Of a stretch of DNA of 64,000 nucleotides, positions 59,268 through 64,000 are shown one piece after another. Within the stretch, counting starts at the first letter, position 1. Every line of letters begins with the position of its first letter. Source of the DNA: Pristionchus mayeri (taxonomy: Eukaryota; Nematoda; Chromadorea; Rhabditida; Neodiplogasteridae); contig BTRK01000006.1 in NCBI GenBank assembly GCA_036245805.1, positions 16,586,365-16,650,364 of the forward strand. Direction: 5' to 3'. A model generated the notes under the pieces. It had not been told where the DNA came from and did not search any database. It saw only the letters and a list, made by a program, of their open reading frames with translations. Position numbers and translations under genes: made by a program.

Positions 59268-61465
59268 CTATGACTCCGGCGTCCAGAAGATATCGATCGC
59301 CTCGTGGAATCCCCTGAAAGCGGATTAAGTTACTTGTCAGCTACAGTATTCCATCAGTGACTGAAAGTGAATCACAAACTGACTCTATGATCTTCCGCAG
59401 TTCCTTATCAGTCGCCTCGAATCCCGGGTGGTGCTTTACCTACATAAGTTATGTAAAAAATCTTAATTTATTATACAAATTGTTTATTTATTTACCTTCC
59501 TGCATCACCATTCGACGTGGAAGAGGAAGCTGCGGTGTTTTCTGAAGTGATACAAAGTTCAAAGATCAAATTGACACGATCAGATGTCACCTGGCGAATT
59601 TCACGAGATCTCGTGTCTTCAAATGCCGCTCCCCGAACTCGTCCGATTCCCCGTTGAGAATGAGCGTGGGCAAGTCCAATCTAAGCGAGGAAAGGACAGA
59701 GATTAAAGATCGGAAACAAAAGATCAAAGATCCAAACTTGCATAGCGCAATGTTCAACGCAAAAAGGAAATGGATTTTAACTAAACAGCTATAATGACAT
59801 GGCCTTGACTCCAATATTCCATTCTAATTCGATGATCTTTGATCTTTGATATTTCGTAGCGCAAACGTACCGGGCAACGAGTGTTCGTGTCAAACCAGAG
59901 TAAGATGTTACGCAAGGAGCTTATGACGATTCCGAGCGGTAGCCACTCTTTTGGCAGGATCTTACCGTACTAGAAAAATCAAAGATCACTGTTAGCCTCA
60001 TACACAATCGAGCTTTTCTGAAGAGATCATACCACGAAATGGAGCCTGAATCTTCTCTCGAGCAACACAGTTGGATTGGTGTAGGGCGCCTCGAGCACTA
60101 GCGATTTGACCTGGAAGAGATCAAAGATCAGAAATCAGAGATCAAAGATCGAACCTCCTGCTTGTCATCTTCAACTATCGAAAGGACAGCAGCAGAGGCG
60201 TAGCTGCAAGAGAAAACTCCTACCCCTTTCCCGACGCATCATACAGTACCCAGTACTACCCACCGTATCCTACCGTACCTCACCCTGACCCACCGTACTC
60301 TGCAGCAGCGAATCCTAACCCACCGTACCCTACCGTACCCTCCTCCGATTCCGTGCGCCCAAACGTGGATTTCGCTCTTGGGCGCTCGTTTTCGCAGCCA
60401 GTTGTACACTGTCCGCGTGTCCTCAACCGCGCTCGCACTGATAGTCTCCCCCGCAGAATTTCCGAAACCTGAATATACGGTAGTCATCAATCTGACCCAA
60501 TGCACTTTTCTAACTGATTAAAATATTTGAATGAGTACCGTACCCTTGTACTCAAAGGCGACGATCTGTAGTTGCACATTGTCGTTCGCGAATAACACGC
60601 TAGAGAACTTGTACTTGTAGAACTTGTAGAACTTCTCGTAAGGATCCCTGAATAACGAGAGGGGTACGGTAGCTTCTTGATTTGGATGTTCAGGATGTTC
60701 GATACGGTAGCATACAGTACTGGAGAGTAAGGGGCCCGATGACTGGCTACGTTTGCATTACGGTACCTATGCTCGCTGCATAAGTATAAGATGATCTTGT
60801 ATTTCTCATTTGCCAACACCGCGTCGAAGTCTACAGTCGTTCCCTGCCGTACGAGATGCCTGAAATACACGGCTCTTTGGCTACCGTAACCAGTATTCGA
60901 ACCGATACTTTTGTTATTGATACCGTATCCCAGGTTTATCCGAGGAGGGTACGGTATCCCATGATACCGTATCCCAGGTTTACCCGATATGGGTGCGTTA
61001 TCCCAAGATACCGTATCCCAGATTTATCCGAGGAGGGTACGGTGAATCTCTTGTATTGTAACTGCTACTGATTTCGTATATGGCGTATACGGTAGATGAG
61101 CCTTCGGTGATGTAGAACTGGCGGTCAGTCACGGCCGTCATGTTTATCTCCCTGATTCGCGGCGGTATCACTGAAAATTAATCAGTTGCTGATCGAAAAT
61201 GGTTACTGTAGTTGAGGATACGGTACCCACCAAAGGTGGCGGTGAGGAATAGCTTGTACATCTGGGGGAAGAGGTAGAGAATGATGGGTGTTCCGGCGAG
61301 GAGACCAGCCATTAACACAAGTCTGAGAGGGAGTCGTCTGACGAATCTGAAAGGAATCCGGTAAATAGGGAGATTACGGTAGAGTGCTCGGTTACGGTAG
61401 ATACGGTAGAATGGGTAAATAGAGGAGTGGTCGGGATTACACAGTATCATTGCCAGATTTGGCAT
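59268..61465 (-). pseudogene. ABHD12-like gene, left tandem copy, degraded
   Basis: Alpha/beta-hydrolase of the ABHD12 type. Recognisable exons: 61231-61465 (hydrophobic anchor LVLMAGLLAGTPIILYLFP), about 61072-61170, about 60767-60867, 60544-60647, 60339-60468, 60155-60203, 60033-60110, 59871-59969, 59591-59681, 59496-59541, 59384-59439, 59268-59313. The ATG at 61463-61465 follows a TTTTAG site and reads straight into the anchor; the second and third exon borders are uncertain. The nucleophile elbow, GHSLG in human ABHD12, reads AHGIG, so the catalytic serine is glycine. Against the right copy, exon 59871-59969 lacks 2 nt (frameshift) and exon 59496-59541 has CGG changed to TGA. Asp (NGESDE) and His (HHPGFEA) positions survive. 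Functional ABHD12 is a membrane lysophosphatidylserine lipase. Confidence 0.78.
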
Positions 61466-62194
61466 GCTAAAAGGGAAAAGAAAAGACTAGCAAACAAGTA
61501 CAAAAAATACCGACATAGACACCATCGTGAGAGAGGGACGACCGCCCCGGACGAGGAAAAGATGAGACACTGAATGGAGGAGGAGGATGGAGGGAGAGGA
61601 AAGGGGAGAGGGAGAGAGTAATTTGGTAGGAAAGACGCACGTCCCGGTAGTCGAATATCTTTTTCATCTTCGAAATAAACATAATATATGCGCACATTTT
61701 GGGAGAGAAATCGTTGAGGCATCTATTCTCCATTCTGATTTCTGATCTATTCATATTCTCCATTGTGAGATGGAGATATGATTTTGATTTTCGGAAATGG
61801 AGAATATCCACAGCGTTCTTACCCGACAGTGAGGGGAGCTGAATCGAACTACAATCAGGAAACTTGAAATCCTACTGAAACGTAAAATATCATGCCGCGA
61901 ATCTCCCTGTCAATGCACGAAAGTGACCAGGCGGGTTTGAATTTCACGCCAAATATGAGATGCAAATGTGCCCAAAGTAATCAAATTTGGGGTAATTGCT
62001 TAATGTTTCAGATTGTTTTCAAATATCAAAGTGCTTTCAATCAGCCTGTTTCCGTGTTTTGCAGTCTGGGATTCGCGGGGAAAATTCAAAATATTAGTCT
62101 CTTTGTCTACCCTTTTCTGGTGAAAACAATGGGCATCAGGGCGCTGATCGGGCAAAAGATCAGTTTAAAGTAGAGTTCGTAATTCGGGTCACCG
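61466..62194. other. Gap between the two ABHD12-like genes
   Basis: GA/CT-rich tract at 61,540-61,620 and AT-rich sequence elsewhere. No supported gene. The left half may hold the promoter or trans-splice signals of copy 1. Confidence 0.45.
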
Positions 62195-62256
62195 TCTCTT
62201 AATTCTACACACTCTTTCGACCTGTGGAATGACGAGAGAGTGTGTGGAATGAAGAG
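62195..62256. repeat. Short hairpin, same family, downstream of ABHD12-like copy 1
   Basis: AATTCTACACACTCTTTCG, loop, then CGAGAGAGTGTGTGGAATG. A long clean stem between the two ABHD12-like genes. Confidence 0.62.
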
Positions 62257-62487
62257 ACCGTGGTATCGTTTCTCGAACTCTAGTTTCAAGCATTCTTGAA
62301 AAGAAGGGCAGTTGGATTGAAACAGTGGTCTTCCGTTCCCCCTTTGTAAATAAAAAAAAACACACATGAACTCAAGAATCACTCTAGAATTACTTTATGG
62401 ACGTTGGTGCAGGGAATCATGCGCACGTCTACAGTAGCCAGGTTTGGTAGTCAATCTTCTCGTCTCTCTCTTCATCTCATTCTCCCT

Positions 62488-64000
62488 TCACTCCGGCGCC
62501 CAGAAGATATCGATCGCCTTGTGGAATTTCCTGAAAGTGAATGGAGTTACTATGAGAGCTACATTATTACATCGTGAGTGAATCACAAACTGACTCTGTG
62601 ATATTCCTCAACTCCCACTCACTCGCCTCGAATCCCGGGTAGTGCTGTACCTAAATTTTTTTAAAATTTTTTTTCTAAACAAATTATTTATTTATTTACC
62701 TTCCGACACCGCCATTCGATGTGGAAGAGGAAGCTGCGGTGTTTTCTGAATTATTATAATTAGAACAAATTTTTGAGTTTTAAAAGATCAAAGATCACCT
62801 TGCGGATTTCACGATTTCCCGTGTGTCCCAATGCTGTTGTCCGTCCCCGTCTGCTTCCCCGTTGAGAATAAGTGTGGGCAAGTCCAATCTAAGTGATATA
62901 AGATCAGAAACAAAAGATCAAAGATCAAAGATGCGATCCCACATAGCGCAATAATAAACGGGTAAGATTCTAGAAGGGAACAGTCAGAACCCCCCACGGT
63001 CATGACTAGAATGATGTGATCTCGCCTCAATTCTCCCCTATGGTTTGATGATCTTTGATCTTTCTTAGAACCAAAACCTACCGGGCGACGAGGTTTTCCG
63101 TGTTAAACCAGTGGAAGATGTTATGCAAGGAGGTTCTGATGATTCCGGTCGGAAGCAAGTTTTTTGGAAGGAACCTTCCGTACTGAAAAGATCAAAGATC
63201 AATGCAAGCCTCAGACGCAATCGAGTGTTTCTGAAAAGAGCAAGATTTTTCTAAGAACAAAGATCGCACCACAATATGAGGGTGGAACCTTTTCTCGAGC
63301 ACCGAAGTGGTATTGCTGTAGGGCGCCTCGAGCACTAGCGATTTGACCTGGAAGCAATCAAAGATCAGAAATCAGAGATCAAAGATCAAGTAACCTCCTG
63401 CTTATCGTCTTCAACTAGCGAAAGGACAGCAGCAGAGGCGTAGCTGCAAGAGAAAATTCAGTCATTTAAACGGCCTTAACTTGCCGTATCCTACAGTAAC
63501 TCGTCCTGACCTACCGTACCCTACAGCACCTCGTCCTGACCCACCGTATCCTACAGCACCTCGTCATGACCTACCGTACCCTACAGAATCTCGTCTTGCA
63601 CCTTTCAGTACCTTCAACTTTACTCTCCATATCCTACAGAGCCTTTCCCTGCTCCCCACCGTATCCTACCGTACCTCTCCCTGAACCACCCTACTCTACA
63701 GTACCCAATCCTGACCCACCGTACCCTACCGTACCCTCCTCCGATTCCGTGCGCCCAAACGTGGATTTCGCTCTTGGGCGCTCGTTTTCTCAGCCAGTTG
63801 TACACTGTCCGCGTGTCTTCAACCGCGCTATCGTTGATAGTCTCCCCCGCAGAATTGCCGAAACCTGAGTATACGGTAGTTATGAATCTGACCCACTGGC
63901 TGTTTCACATATTTGAACGACTACCGTACCCTTGTACTCGAAGGCGACGATCTGTAGTTGCACATTGTCGTTCGCGAATAACACGCTAGCGAACTTGTAG
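62488..64000 (-). CDS. ABHD12-like protein, right tandem copy, nucleophile Ser lost (partial)
   Basis: Tandem duplicate of the left ABHD12-like gene, open at the right window edge. Exons: 63930 to beyond 64000, 63735-63864, 63395-63443, 63270-63347, 63082-63182, 62799-62888, 62700-62745, 62595-62650, 62488-62530. All visible junctions keep phase and no stop interrupts them. Landmarks: YNWLRKRAPKSEIHVWAHGI for the nucleophile-elbow region, YASAAVLS, VKSLVLEAPYSN (human LILESPFTN), LDLPTLILNGEAD for the acid and VQHYPGFEA for the histidine. The elbow reads AHGIG where an active enzyme has GHSLG, so the product is probably a pseudo-hydrolase. It ends FHKAIDIFWAPE. The 3' flank (62365-62470) is also duplicated at 59148-59260. 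Confidence 0.82.
63475..63740. repeat. TACCGTA/CCTACAG repeat tract in ABHD12-like intron
   Basis: Tandem degenerate units of CCGTACCCTACAGCACCTCG-like sequence fill the intron before the exon at 63735. The matching intron of copy 1 (60,230-60,340) has a shorter tract. This explains the proline-rich plus-strand ORFs here. Confidence 0.7.

Noticed and set aside
63481..63868. Proline-rich plus-strand ORFs (YPTAPRPDPP)
   Set aside because: Product of the TACCGTA repeat tract in an intron of the ABHD12-like gene.
1..64000. CRISPR array or prokaryotic operons
   Set aside because: No regularly spaced identical repeats with unique spacers; spliced genes show a eukaryotic genome.

Overview
The window is nematode nuclear DNA. 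Genes are split into 50-200 nt exons with (T)TTCAG or TTGCAG acceptors. Most genes have an acceptor-like TTTCAG a few bases before the ATG, as expected for spliced-leader trans-splicing. Homologs of MMADHC, ABHD12, MATH-BTB and fast-expanding F-box families are present. A Pristionchus-like (diplogastrid) worm is my guess, not proven. All host genes lie on the minus strand, so they read from high to low coordinates.

Positions 1-43,749 hold nine tandem F-box genes, called here G1 (left edge) to G9. Their exons are named E1-E10. E1 is a short basic leader, E2 and E3 are extra N-terminal modules, E4 is the F-box, E5-E9 are shared modules and E10 is terminal. G2, G7, G8 and G9 have all ten. G1, G3, G4 and G5 have a different E1 and no E2/E3. 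G6 is intermediate. G3, G7, G8 and G9 look intact. G1, G4 and G5 carry disabling lesions, G2 has a mutated splice donor and G6 has a GC donor. Gaps between neighbouring genes are 400-500 bp, and six of them hold a conserved palindrome upstream of the ATG. F-box proteins normally select substrates for Cullin-1 (SCF) ubiquitin ligases.

Positions 44,171-47,921 hold a MATH-BTB gene, the Cullin-3 counterpart of the F-box adaptors. Positions 49,184-57,821 hold a nine-exon MMADHC ortholog (cobalamin trafficking). Positions 59,268-64,000 hold two tandem ABHD12-like genes. Both have lost the nucleophile serine, and the left copy is also a pseudogene.

Introns are loaded with mobile DNA. There are eight kb-scale elements with inverted-repeat arms, three DD34D mariner copies each broken by different lesions, three tRNA-derived SINEs, several TA-flanked non-autonomous elements and many small hairpin MITEs. 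Most F-box genes and the MATH-BTB gene carry at least one large foldback in an intron. Exon boundaries were called by eye from splice signals, phase and comparison between paralogs.
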